NCBI GenBank assembly: GCA_965206015.1
Contig: CBDBIW010000013.1
Span: forward strand, 1-64,000
Length of the DNA stretch: 64,000 nt
Source of the DNA: JAJCYL01 sp965206015
GTDB taxonomy: Bacteria; Bacteroidota; Bacteroidia; Cytophagales; Cyclobacteriaceae
Reading direction: 5' to 3'
In this document: positions 8,864-17,628 of the stretch, piece by piece
Position numbering within the stretch: the stretch's first letter is position 1
Layout of the letters: every line of letters starts with the position of its first letter
Notes under the pieces: model-generated
Databases searched by the model: none
The model's input: only the letters and a program-made list of their open reading frames with translations
Told to the model about the DNA's origin: nothing
Translations under genes and position numbers: made by a program

Positions 8864-10000
8864 CTACTTGGGTTGAAGTAGTTCATCCATAAAGGAATAA
8901 AAATGCTCTCCTTCACCAACGAAAGATCCCACTACTTTCCCTTCAGGACCAATTACAAATTTCGTAGGATACCCTGTCACACCGAACATTTTAGAATAGT
9001 TATTGAGGTCTTCTCCGTTCATCAGGTGTATCCAATTCATCTTACTCTTTTCAACACGTTTGATAACTCCTTCAATGCCATTTTTCTCGTTGCAAGCAAT
9101 CCCAACATATTCAAGCCTGCCTCCGTATCTTTCGTAGTACTTTTTCATATTGGGAATGCCCTGGATGCATGGCGAGCACCAGGTACCCCAAAAGTCAAGC
9201 ACTACATATTTTCCCAATAGGGATGAAAGCTTGAAGGAATTTTTATAAATATCTGTAGTTGTGATTTCAGGTACTTGAGCACCCTCCTTATTGAGATCGA
9301 AACTCGCTAGTCTCATTTCCAGCAATTTTGCGAAGTAAGGCTCTTTGGTTTCTATGGCAAGGGTTTCATAATATTTCTTCAATTCTTCCTTATCCTTTGC
9401 CAAAGCCATGTGATACATGGTGTAATATGAATCTGGGTTCTCCATCATGAAGTCAGCCTTAAGTTTAGCCGATTGTGCTTGCTGTTCCCGTGAATTGGTC
9501 CCGGGCTGAATCATGGTTCCGGTCGCTGAGTAATACTGTGTTAGTTCATCATTATAGTCTATAACAAGTTGTTCATCCAGATAAGGAGCAATCGCCTTGC
9601 TCATAGTTACAAAGTCATCGTTAATGGAATTTCCAGTCACGTTGTAGTCGATAATATAACTTAGCTTTTCTCCCGTCAATTTCAGAACATCACCTGGCTC
9701 TCCATAGATGGAGAACTTACCCTCAGTAATTTTCTTGAATATATTTGGCCCTACGTTAGCCATGAACCTTGGTGAAAACAATACCGCAGTAAATCCACCA
9801 GTGCTCACTCTATACTCAAACTTTCCCTTTTTCACTTCTACAGAATCCTCTGCCACCACATCATCAGAGCTAATCGTGAGGTACAACTTGTCCACATCGA
9901 GGCCCTTGATATTCCCTTTGATTAGCAGTTCTCCCTGTTGGGCTTGCGTAGAATAGCATAAAGCAATCCATAGAATTACGAATGATAATATTCCTTTCAT
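8864..10000 (-). CDS. TlpA-family thiol-disulfide reductase with DUF4369 N-terminal domain
   Basis: Secreted 378-residue protein. A signal peptide (MKGILSFVILWIALCYSTQA) leads to a DUF4369-type beta domain (about 22-125: GELLIKGNIKGLDVDKLYLT), a helical linker, and a C-terminal AhpC/TSA-TlpA thioredoxin fold from about 245 with WGTWCSPCIQGIPNMKKYY (Cys275, Cys278) and cis-proline TGYPTKFVIGPEGKVV. This architecture is common in Bacteroidota and often sits beside SusC/SusD. Expected role: periplasmic reductase of partner disulfides with specificity set by the N-terminal domain; the partner is unknown. It follows the three-domain thioredoxin gene by 13 bp, so co-transcription is very likely. 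Confidence 0.92.
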   Translation of the reverse strand: MKGILSFVILWIALCYSTQAQQGELLIKGNIKGLDVDKLYLTISSDDVVAEDSVEVKKGKFEYRVSTGGFTAVLFSPRFMANVGPNIFKKITEGKFSIYGEPGDVLKLTGEKLSYIIDYNVTGNSINDDFVTMSKAIAPYLDEQLVIDYNDELTQYYSATGTMIQPGTNSREQQAQSAKLKADFMMENPDSYYTMYHMALAKDKEELKKYYETLAIETKEPYFAKLLEMRLASFDLNKEGAQVPEITTTDIYKNSFKLSSLLGKYVVLDFWGTWCSPCIQGIPNMKKYYERYGGRLEYVGIACNEKNGIEGVIKRVEKSKMNWIHLMNGEDLNNYSKMFGVTGYPTKFVIGPEGKVVGSFVGEGEHFYSFMDELLQPK

Positions 10001-10013
10001 AATGAATTATATT

Positions 10014-11363
10014 TTAATTGTTTTTCTTACTAGGGGTCATTTTTGACATTCCTGTGCCACCACTCTGACCTTGCTCATCTTGCTTGGGAGAAGTCTTACT
10101 TAGTACATCTTCCAGCCTTCCCAGCATCTGCTCAAGAGTGAGCGTAGGCTCTCCGCTATAATTTGTTAACAATTCACCATTTGGTTTTGCCACTGAAAGA
10201 GATCCAGATCCTCGATACTGATATTTAGCGGCCATTTCAGGGTTTTCCTTTCGGTCAAGTCCGATCAGTACAAAATTTTCAGACAGTTTCTTTTTTACTC
10301 CTTCATTGCTATAATTAGGGTGCAGATCGTTTCCATTTCTTCTATACCACATGATTATCATTGGCTTATTTTCTTCAACTGCCTTCTTTATTGCTTCTTC
10401 TTTTGTGTTAGTATTAAATACTTCCAATCCAGAGTTTTTAATGCTTTCCCAAAAGCCAACTGAAGGTTTGAAGAGTCCTTTTTGCACCAATCGCCCTATT
10501 TCTAATGCTTGAACTTGCCCACCGTCAACTAATTTGTCACCATTCGAATTTATGAATACAACACCTGGATAAGTTGAGGGGCTATATTTGGTTAGCCAGT
10601 CGTTTACAACCAAATTATCATTCTCGTCTTTTAGAATTTCTCCATCAGCATCTTTTACATAAGAATTGATGAGTGAGACCACCATAACTTCAAAATTGTC
10701 TGACAAGTACCTGATAGTTTTGTTGACAGTCATCTCTTGTTTTAATGGCCAATAGGTATCACCATATATCGCAACTATATGTTTTCCACTAGCCTTAGCA
10801 TCAGCCATAGTCGTTTCCCATTCCTTTAATTCCACATCGTAGCCAGCATTTTTGACCATCGTGAAGTATTGATTTTTTTGCAAATCGCTTTCCTTTTTTC
10901 TTTCAGCCACGAGATTCAGCTTGCCGTATTTCACTTTTACTGGCATTGTTAATGCTTTCTTGCCCAATTCCAGGAATGGTTCTGCTGAGCGGTAGCCTGT
11001 CGCCTTTTCCAGGGTATTGCCATTTGAATCAAGGAATAGAAGTGTTGGGTAAACCGATACATAAAAATATTGATTCAACGCAATCCCTTCAGGAGTCTCC
11101 ATATCCATTTTCACATTGATATAATTCTCGTTGAAAAAAGCAGCAACGGCTGGATCAGTAAAGGTCTTTTTGTCCATTAACTTACAAGGACCACACCATG
11201 TTGTGTAACTATCCACGAAAATATTTTTTCCTTCTTTTTTGGCTTTTTTCAATACCTTCTCCCAAGGAGCTTTAGTAAATTTTATACCTTCTGCTGCTTC
11301 TGTATTTTGTATTCCTGCCACAGCAGCAATTGCAAATACTACTGTCCATTTTAATTTTTTCAT
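10014..11363 (-). CDS. Secreted thioredoxin protein with one active and two cysteine-less thioredoxin-like domains
   Basis: I chose ATG 11363 (MKKLKWTVVFAIAAVAGIQN, a clear signal peptide) over an upstream start at 11447 that would overlap susD. Domain 1 (about 25-140) has TTWCGPCKLMDKKTF (Cys57, Cys60) and VYPTLLFL. Domain 2 (about 165-300) keeps the fold (GKHIVAIYGDTYWPLKQ, STYPGVVFINSNG) but has no CxxC. Domain 3 (about 320-425) likewise lacks it (KPMIIMWYRRNGNDLHP). The tail is polar (SPKQDEQGQSGGTG). It follows susD by 31 bp. The cysteine-less domains may bind the substrate or scaffold partners instead of doing redox chemistry (inference). Confidence 0.88.
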   Translation of the reverse strand: MKKLKWTVVFAIAAVAGIQNTEAAEGIKFTKAPWEKVLKKAKKEGKNIFVDSYTTWCGPCKLMDKKTFTDPAVAAFFNENYINVKMDMETPEGIALNQYFYVSVYPTLLFLDSNGNTLEKATGYRSAEPFLELGKKALTMPVKVKYGKLNLVAERKKESDLQKNQYFTMVKNAGYDVELKEWETTMADAKASGKHIVAIYGDTYWPLKQEMTVNKTIRYLSDNFEVMVVSLINSYVKDADGEILKDENDNLVVNDWLTKYSPSTYPGVVFINSNGDKLVDGGQVQALEIGRLVQKGLFKPSVGFWESIKNSGLEVFNTNTKEEAIKKAVEENKPMIIMWYRRNGNDLHPNYSNEGVKKKLSENFVLIGLDRKENPEMAAKYQYRGSGSLSVAKPNGELLTNYSGEPTLTLEQMLGRLEDVLSKTSPKQDEQGQSGGTGMSKMTPSKKNN

Positions 11364-11394
11364 CGTACTATGTTTTTTATGTGTCTTTTTTATT

Positions 11395-12885
11395 CTAATT
11401 GTATCCCAGATTCTGCTTGATGATTCCTCCCGATAAGTCAACCTCACTTTGCGGTATAGGCATTACAAGCCGGTTATCAGGCAAATCGGGATTTCTCAAT
11501 TTATTTTTACGCTCAGTTCTGATAAGGTCATATCTTTCATGGCTTTCAAACATCAGTTCCACTCTCCGCTCAAGTAATATTCTACTGATCAAAGCATCTG
11601 CGGTTGCAAAATCTGAAAGCAGCAAGGGGATAGCTGTTGGGACGGATCTCTCACGCACTATGTTCAATAAATCTATGGATTCTTGACCCAGACCATTGAT
11701 CCTTGCTAAAGCTTCTGACCTGGTGAGCATTATCTCACCAAGGCGGATATAAGGAACATTTTCTTCATTTGTCGGTCCGAATTTGTAGGTCATTAAATTG
11801 GCTGCTAATTGATTTCCCAAAGCATCAAAGCCTTCATCAACGGTTTCTCCTGTCCATCCTTCAACAATCAATTGTAGTTTGCGATTATCACTGGCTTCAA
11901 AGGCCGATATCAAGTCATCACTAACCCATTGAGAAGCTGTGAAACCATAAAATATGTTATTTTTTCCGATATTGGTAGAGTTAGCAAAAGAACCACTTGC
12001 ATTTGTTCCTATAGGTAAGTTGAAAATATCCTCACTTGTGAAGGGTCTTATCTCTCCTGCTCCAGATCGGATGGTACTAGTTGGAAACAAGGTTCTTAAA
12101 TCTGGTTCCAGATCATATATCATACTTGAGATTACATCATCAGCGGCGGTGGCGGCTTCTTCATATTGCTGACTGTACAGATACACTCTTGATAGTAAGG
12201 CATTGGCAGAACCTGCAGTCGCTCTTGATCCGCTGGCCAATGGGTCTGTGTGCATTTCTGGAAGATCTGGTACGGCACTTGTTAAGTCAAGAATGATTTG
12301 TTCATAAACTTCACCATTTGAGTTTCTTGGAATATATTCATTTATGCCCGAGCCGTCATATTCTTTCAATTGTATGGGTACACACATACCATCTGAGTTT
12401 CCTGTAAGTGCTCCGTCGCCAAAATATTTGAGCAAATTGAAATAGCAAAGAGCTCTAATGAATTTGGCTTCTGCGATGTGTTGATTCTCTACCTGTTCAT
12501 CATACGAACCTATTTCGTCAATCTTGTTGATTACATTATTTGCCAAATTGATTGTGGTGTAGTAGCCTGACCAGAAACTCAGCACATCGGTATCATTAAC
12601 AGGATATTCAGCATTGATAAAAGAAAAGAAAGCGGTTTCGATTACCTCAATGTTTTGAGTTGTCACATCTCCATACATATAAGCTGAGCCTATAGAGGTT
12701 CTCATAAAGGTATTATAGACTGCACCAAGTGCCAATTCGGCTGTAATGGCTGAACTAAACACTTGATCCTCGGTCAAAATGCCTTCTGGCTCAATCTTCA
12801 ATTTGTCACTACAACCAATGAGAATTAGGCACTCGGCAATGAGTACCATATTCATAAGTTTTTTGCGGATTTTAAACTTTTTCAT
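11395..12885 (-). CDS. SusD/RagB-family outer-membrane nutrient-binding lipoprotein
   Basis: The start ATG at 12885 overlaps the SusC stop as ATGA, which fixes the start and implies translational coupling; an ORF start at 12912 would be further upstream. The signal ends LILIGCSDKLKIEPEG, a lipobox with the acylated Cys. The SusD helical (TPR-like) fold is visible in the N-terminal GILTEDQVFSSAITAELALG, AEAKFIRALCYFNLLKYFGD in the middle, and the C-terminal RLGEIMLTRSEALAR and LERRVELMFESHERYDLIRT. It caps the SusC barrel and captures a substrate at the cell surface. The substrate cannot be read from the sequence; no polysaccharide-degrading enzymes are nearby, only thiol-redox proteins, which argues against a classical glycan utilisation locus. 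Confidence 0.94.
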   Translation of the reverse strand: MKKFKIRKKLMNMVLIAECLILIGCSDKLKIEPEGILTEDQVFSSAITAELALGAVYNTFMRTSIGSAYMYGDVTTQNIEVIETAFFSFINAEYPVNDTDVLSFWSGYYTTINLANNVINKIDEIGSYDEQVENQHIAEAKFIRALCYFNLLKYFGDGALTGNSDGMCVPIQLKEYDGSGINEYIPRNSNGEVYEQIILDLTSAVPDLPEMHTDPLASGSRATAGSANALLSRVYLYSQQYEEAATAADDVISSMIYDLEPDLRTLFPTSTIRSGAGEIRPFTSEDIFNLPIGTNASGSFANSTNIGKNNIFYGFTASQWVSDDLISAFEASDNRKLQLIVEGWTGETVDEGFDALGNQLAANLMTYKFGPTNEENVPYIRLGEIMLTRSEALARINGLGQESIDLLNIVRERSVPTAIPLLLSDFATADALISRILLERRVELMFESHERYDLIRTERKNKLRNPDLPDNRLVMPIPQSEVDLSGGIIKQNLGYN

Positions 12886-15800
12886 AGCGATACATTTACC
12901 CCAAAAGCCCATGATTTGATTAGTGGCATTGTTAAGTTATCAATACCATTCAAAAGTGCTGAGGACCCGCCAATAGTTACTTCCGGATCTAGCCCTGAGT
13001 ATCGAGTCCATGTCCAAATGTTTGAACCCTCTATATAGCATTGTACCCTTTTCAGCGAAATTTTAGAAACTACGTCTGGAGGGAAATTGTATGCAAGCTT
13101 CAATGTTTTTAGTCTGATGAAGCTATTATCTTCTAAGAATCTGGAATTGTTAGGACTGGAAATAAAATCTGAGCCAAATACTTCCGGATTCTTCAGTTTG
13201 GGCACATCAGTAATATCGCCTTCTTCCTTCCAATGATTCACTATTTCTCGACTTAGGTTATTGGCATCAAGTGTGGAGTAAGTAAGAAGTGAAGCTCGGC
13301 TAGCGTTGACTAGTTTACCCCCGAAAGAATAATTGAATGATGCTGTTAGTGCTATGTTCTTATAGCTGAGGGTATTGTGCAAGCCCCCAAAAAAATCAGG
13401 ACGGGGGGATCCAAATGCTCTTCTATCAGAAGGAGTTGGGCTATTTATGATGTTTCCATCCTGACCGAGCCATTGTGGATTTCCAGTTTCGGGATCAACC
13501 CATTGCCATTGGTCCAAATAAAATTGTCCAGTTGGTTCTCCTTCTTTTAAATATTTATAGTTGCTTGTTGCATCCCCAACTTGCTCTTGAGCGAGGTTTA
13601 ACTTTAGAATTTTGTTAGCGTTGCTGGCAATATTAAAAGAGCTATTCAACCCAAAACTCCCTTTGGTAAAGTTTACACCCAAGGTAACCTCAATACCTTT
13701 ATTTTCGATCGAACCGATGTTTTGTTGTATCGAGGAAAATCCTTTGTACAAGGACAAAGCAGAGGGGAATAGTAAATCAGTTGTCAACTTGTAATAATAA
13801 TCAACGGTCAGGTCAATAAATCCATCTAAAAACGTAGCATCTAATCCAAGATCAAGGGTTCGGGTTTTTTCCCACTTCAAGTTAGGATTGACTGGCTGGA
13901 TTAGTTCCAAAGACCTTAAATCCCCATAGGTGAAATTAAGCGCGTTAAGATCAAACACTCCCTGAGAACCATAGTAAGTTTCGCCGGAACCATTGATCCC
14001 GGAAAACCCTAGACTGGAACGGAATTTTAATTGCCCCAACCAGTTTAACCGTTTTAAGAATCGCTCCTCAGAGACCACCCATCCAACGGAAAAAGAAGGA
14101 AATCCAACGTATTGATGATTTCGTGCAAATTGAGACGAGCCATCTAAACGGTACGTGAAGCCAGCAATGTACCGGAAATCATAGATATAGTTCACCCGTC
14201 CAAAATAAGAGTCTAGTGCCCATTCATTAAACTCGGAATCTTCGACTCTTGGATTCAGGCTTGCACCTATACTAAGTATGTCATCATTCAAGAAATCTGC
14301 ACCAGTAATGCGATTCATATCTTCATTCGAAGTTTCAAAGCTCTGCCCTACTACTACATTGATCTCGTGTTGTGAGAATTCTTTGTTGATTGTGATAAGG
14401 TTATTGATGACTGTTCTAAAATTGGATCGTGTGGTTTGTACTGCTGACCCTCCTTCATTTAGAAGAGCCGGCCGGTCTATTTCTCTACTAAAAGCCGTTG
14501 AACTCAAAACATCAATCCCACCCTCAGTTCTTAAGGTAAGCCATTCTGCAGGCCTAGCTTCAAGAAATATATTGCCAACAGTTCTGAAATCTCTAAGATA
14601 ATTGGTGTTCTCATTAGCAATTGCAACAGGATTATTGTCATTGTTACCAATACTATTGTAGTCGGTGAACCTCCCGGAATCCCATATATACTGTCCGGTA
14701 GAATCTCGAACATCCACATTCGGTGCCCTTGTAAGTGCAGCCCCATATATCAATGGGGCGTTGAGTGCAGAATTATCAGAATAGCTTAATTGAAAGTTTG
14801 TACCAACTGTAACACTTTCATGTAATTCATAATCGTAGTTTAGGCGAGCAGTAAAGCGCTCAAAGTCATTATTTATAATGTAACTAGGATCCTTTGAAAG
14901 AGATAGACTGGTATAGTACCTGGACTTATCGCTCCCGCCAGACATAGACAAGTTCAGGTTCTGAAACACAACTGGACGGATCACTTTTTCTTGCCAATCA
15001 ACATTTGTCAGGGTATCGAACATAAACTCAAATCCTGGTGGGCGAGGGCCATTTACATCGGCGTAATAATCTGTGTATAGTTTCCCGTATTCTGGGCCAC
15101 TGAGCAAATCATGCTTTCCAATGGGTTGGCTAACGCCTACTTTATAACCAATTTGAATTTCTGCATCTCCTCTTTTACCACTCTTGGTGGTCACCAGTAT
15201 TACGCCGGCGGCTCCCCTTGAACCGTAAATTGCGGTGGCATAGGCATCCTTCAAAACTTCGATGGAAGCAATATCATCAGGGTTTAGGTTAGCGAGTGGG
15301 TTTCTTTCAAACTGCGTGGACCGGTCAAAAGTATTAGATACAGTAGTTACACCAAATCCAGAGGCCGGAATGGACCTTCTATCTTCAAAATTATTGCTAT
15401 TCAGTGAACTATTGCTCCCATACACAGGCACACCGTCAATCACTACCAGAGGATTATTCCCGTCCTTTTGGAATGTGCTAATTCCCCTTATTGTAATAGC
15501 AGTTGCACTGCCTGGTTGACCTGATGTTGTAGCTACATGCACTCCAGCCAATTTTCCAGCCAAGGCATTGTCAAAACTTAGTGAGCGTGAATCAAGATCC
15601 CTAGCCTTTATTGAGGCTACTGATCCTGTTAGTTTTGCCCTGTCCACTTTACCATAGCCTACTGATACTATTGCCACCGCTTGTAGCTCGGTAATACCAG
15701 GTTTCAACGTAACGTTTATTTTAGTAAGATTTCCAATGGGTATTATATGATTTTCATACCCAACAAATGAGCAAACCAACGTATCTGTGGAAGATACGGA

Positions 15801-16022
15801 TAATATAAAATTGCCGTCTATATCTACAACTGTTCCTGTCTCTTTTCCTTTGATTAGAACCATGGCCCCAATCGCTGGTTCCTGAGAATCCTGTAATTTG
15901 ACCAGCCCCGTCACTGATCTACTTTTCGTCAGGGGAACTGCGGGATTATCCTGAGCAAAGCAAAAGAATTCCATTCCCAGCAGGGGTAAAAAAATTGATA
16001 TTTTTTTAATGAAATGGCTCAT
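12882..16022 (-). CDS. SusC/RagA-family TonB-dependent outer-membrane transporter
   Basis: The start at 16022 (MSHFIKKISIFLPLLGMEFF ending CFAQ) gives a signal peptide; an in-frame start at 16097 adds 25 non-signal residues. A CarboxypepD_reg-like domain (VTGLVKLQDSQEPAIGAMVL ... GTVVDIDGNFILSVSSTD) is followed by the plug (SLSFDNALAGKLAGVHVATT, TIRGISTFQKDG, NPLVVIDGVPVYG) and a long beta-barrel. It has the usual SusC length of about 1045 residues. Energised by TonB-ExbBD, it imports whatever SusD captures. An N-terminal extension for FecR signalling (STN domain) is not evident, so signalling through the FecR/sigma pair may be indirect. A terminator-like hairpin lies 56 bp upstream, between it and the Kelch-like gene. 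Confidence 0.95.
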   Translation of the reverse strand: MSHFIKKISIFLPLLGMEFFCFAQDNPAVPLTKSRSVTGLVKLQDSQEPAIGAMVLIKGKETGTVVDIDGNFILSVSSTDTLVCSFVGYENHIIPIGNLTKINVTLKPGITELQAVAIVSVGYGKVDRAKLTGSVASIKARDLDSRSLSFDNALAGKLAGVHVATTSGQPGSATAITIRGISTFQKDGNNPLVVIDGVPVYGSNSSLNSNNFEDRRSIPASGFGVTTVSNTFDRSTQFERNPLANLNPDDIASIEVLKDAYATAIYGSRGAAGVILVTTKSGKRGDAEIQIGYKVGVSQPIGKHDLLSGPEYGKLYTDYYADVNGPRPPGFEFMFDTLTNVDWQEKVIRPVVFQNLNLSMSGGSDKSRYYTSLSLSKDPSYIINNDFERFTARLNYDYELHESVTVGTNFQLSYSDNSALNAPLIYGAALTRAPNVDVRDSTGQYIWDSGRFTDYNSIGNNDNNPVAIANENTNYLRDFRTVGNIFLEARPAEWLTLRTEGGIDVLSSTAFSREIDRPALLNEGGSAVQTTRSNFRTVINNLITINKEFSQHEINVVVGQSFETSNEDMNRITGADFLNDDILSIGASLNPRVEDSEFNEWALDSYFGRVNYIYDFRYIAGFTYRLDGSSQFARNHQYVGFPSFSVGWVVSEERFLKRLNWLGQLKFRSSLGFSGINGSGETYYGSQGVFDLNALNFTYGDLRSLELIQPVNPNLKWEKTRTLDLGLDATFLDGFIDLTVDYYYKLTTDLLFPSALSLYKGFSSIQQNIGSIENKGIEVTLGVNFTKGSFGLNSSFNIASNANKILKLNLAQEQVGDATSNYKYLKEGEPTGQFYLDQWQWVDPETGNPQWLGQDGNIINSPTPSDRRAFGSPRPDFFGGLHNTLSYKNIALTASFNYSFGGKLVNASRASLLTYSTLDANNLSREIVNHWKEEGDITDVPKLKNPEVFGSDFISSPNNSRFLEDNSFIRLKTLKLAYNFPPDVVSKISLKRVQCYIEGSNIWTWTRYSGLDPEVTIGGSSALLNGIDNLTMPLIKSWAFGVNVSL

Positions 16023-16077
16023 TGAGTCAGGCCTAAGTTTTTTCAAAGAAGAGGGATTGGGGTATGAAATAGAGAGC

Positions 16078-16121
16078 AAAAGGCAGTTGCAATCCAATCA
16101 AATTGCATGGATCGCAACTGC
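16078..16121 (-). terminator. Terminator or attenuator hairpin between the Kelch-like gene and susC
   Basis: On the minus strand GCAGTTGCGATCC and GGATTGCAACTGC (13 bp, one G-T pair) flank a 13-nt loop and are followed by CTTTTG. The U-tract is short, so read-through into susC may be partial. If active, it separates FecR plus the Kelch-like gene from the SusC operon. Confidence 0.55.
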
Positions 16122-16132
16122 ATTTCAAAACC

Positions 16133-17578
16133 TTAGTTTACAAACTCGCCTACCCACACATCAATGACAGGACCTTCAGCATTCTCACCACCTATAATGT
16201 AAATCTTATCATTCATGACAACCACATTGTGGAAAGTTCTTACATCAAATTCCGTTGGTAATGCCAGGCCGCCTTCAAGAAGAGTCCAGGTAGTTCCATC
16301 TTCTGATACATAGACATCTCTTTTATATTCTACGGCAGATTCGTCTGCTAATGGAGTAACTCCACCAATAGCGTACAATTTGCCTTTGTACTCTACAATC
16401 TGAGTTCCAATCAGTTGCGGAAACCCGTCAGCACTTGCTACTGTCCATGTAATTCCGTCCGTGGACTTGTACACACTTTTTGAATAGTTGTCGAGAGTTG
16501 TGGTAAGAAAGGCCGCCCCTGAAACACCCCCAGCAATGTACATATCTCCATTAAAAAGGGCAGTAGCATAAAATGTAGGCGGATTTGGAGTGACCTTTAC
16601 GTTCGCCAAAACACCGGTGCCTATGGCCTCCCAGGTCGTACCATCACTAGATTTATAAATATCCATGCTGCTAATTGCACCGGGTGAGCCAAAACTCAGC
16701 CCTTGTGCACCTACAATAAATAAATCACCATCTTTTTCTAACAGACGTGCATTGAGTACTGATGGTACCCCTGCTTCAGTAACATCTTTAGTCGTCCAGG
16801 TAGCTCCGCCGTCCGTCGATGAGGAGATACCGAGCTGTGATTTGTCTATTCCAAACCCTCCCAGGAAACCTCCTGAAATGCCTCCTACATTTACAAGGTT
16901 TCCATCATACGCGATAGTTCCTGCGGCCGTACCCAAGGGAATTGAATCATTTGCTCCAATCGTATTGTTATGTGCTATGTTCCAGGTCACACCATCTGCA
17001 GATGAGTAGACATACTCAAAGTATTTACCTGGATCTTCCATTCCAAAATCGGTGATAACATCGAGTTCCACAGCTCCCACAAGCCACAGCTTATCATCAT
17101 GAGCGAAAGCACTAGGTCTTGTAAGGGCGACAAAAGGGTCTGTGGCAATTTGGTTCCATGCAGTCTCAGAAATGTCTACTGTTACAACAAAATCTGCGGT
17201 CATAGTCGTATCCTCTGCAGTAACGGTATACGTTACCGGAGTGCTAAAGTCATTGGCCGTCACGCCACTTACCTGCTCTACATTTCCAACGGCAACTGAA
17301 GCAGCTTCAGGGATTGTAAATGTGGCAACTAAGCCTGATGCATCGAATCCGAATGGCAAAGCGACATCGTGAGTGACAGTACCTGCAGTTAAGTCAATTT
17401 TAAATGTTCGGTCGACGTCTGCCAGGGAGAATGTAAGTAACCCATTCTCGCTTGATAATACTATCGGGACTGTGTCATCATCATCATCATCACCACAACT
17501 AAGCAATCCCACAGTCATGATCATGCAGAAGCAGGTGACTAAATATTTCATTTTTTTAAAAGTCAAATTAATTTTCAT
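16133..17578 (-). CDS. Kelch/beta-propeller-like lipoprotein with N-terminal Ig-like region (DUF6242-like)
   Basis: 481 residues. The lipoprotein signal (LVTCFCMIMTVGLLSCGDDD) puts an acidic run (six Asp, encoded by a GAT repeat) right after the Cys; such acidic +2 residues are typical of surface-exported lipoproteins in Bacteroidota. A beta-sandwich region (about 40-135: ANDFSTPVTYTVTAEDTTMT) precedes six or so propeller blades with Kelch-like phrases (SSADGVTWNIAH, SSTDGGATWTTK, KSSDGTTWEAIGTG, GKLYAIGGVTP, DKIYIIGGENAEG). No catalytic residues are apparent. It lies between FecR and susC, so it may be a surface accessory protein of the SusC/SusD complex (inference). The alternative start at 17551 (MKYLVTCFCM) is equally good. 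Confidence 0.75.
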   Translation of the reverse strand: MKINLTFKKMKYLVTCFCMIMTVGLLSCGDDDDDDTVPIVLSSENGLLTFSLADVDRTFKIDLTAGTVTHDVALPFGFDASGLVATFTIPEAASVAVGNVEQVSGVTANDFSTPVTYTVTAEDTTMTADFVVTVDISETAWNQIATDPFVALTRPSAFAHDDKLWLVGAVELDVITDFGMEDPGKYFEYVYSSADGVTWNIAHNNTIGANDSIPLGTAAGTIAYDGNLVNVGGISGGFLGGFGIDKSQLGISSSTDGGATWTTKDVTEAGVPSVLNARLLEKDGDLFIVGAQGLSFGSPGAISSMDIYKSSDGTTWEAIGTGVLANVKVTPNPPTFYATALFNGDMYIAGGVSGAAFLTTTLDNYSKSVYKSTDGITWTVASADGFPQLIGTQIVEYKGKLYAIGGVTPLADESAVEYKRDVYVSEDGTTWTLLEGGLALPTEFDVRTFHNVVVMNDKIYIIGGENAEGPVIDVWVGEFVN

Positions 17579-17628
17579 GTGTTAAATGGTTTAGTTAAAA
17601 AAATCGATCATTAGATATTTTAAAATTG

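Noticed and set aside
17465..17490. Trinucleotide CAT repeat in the Kelch-like gene as a phase-variation tract
   Set aside because: The unit is three bases, so changes only alter the number of Asp residues after the lipidated Cys and cannot switch the frame.
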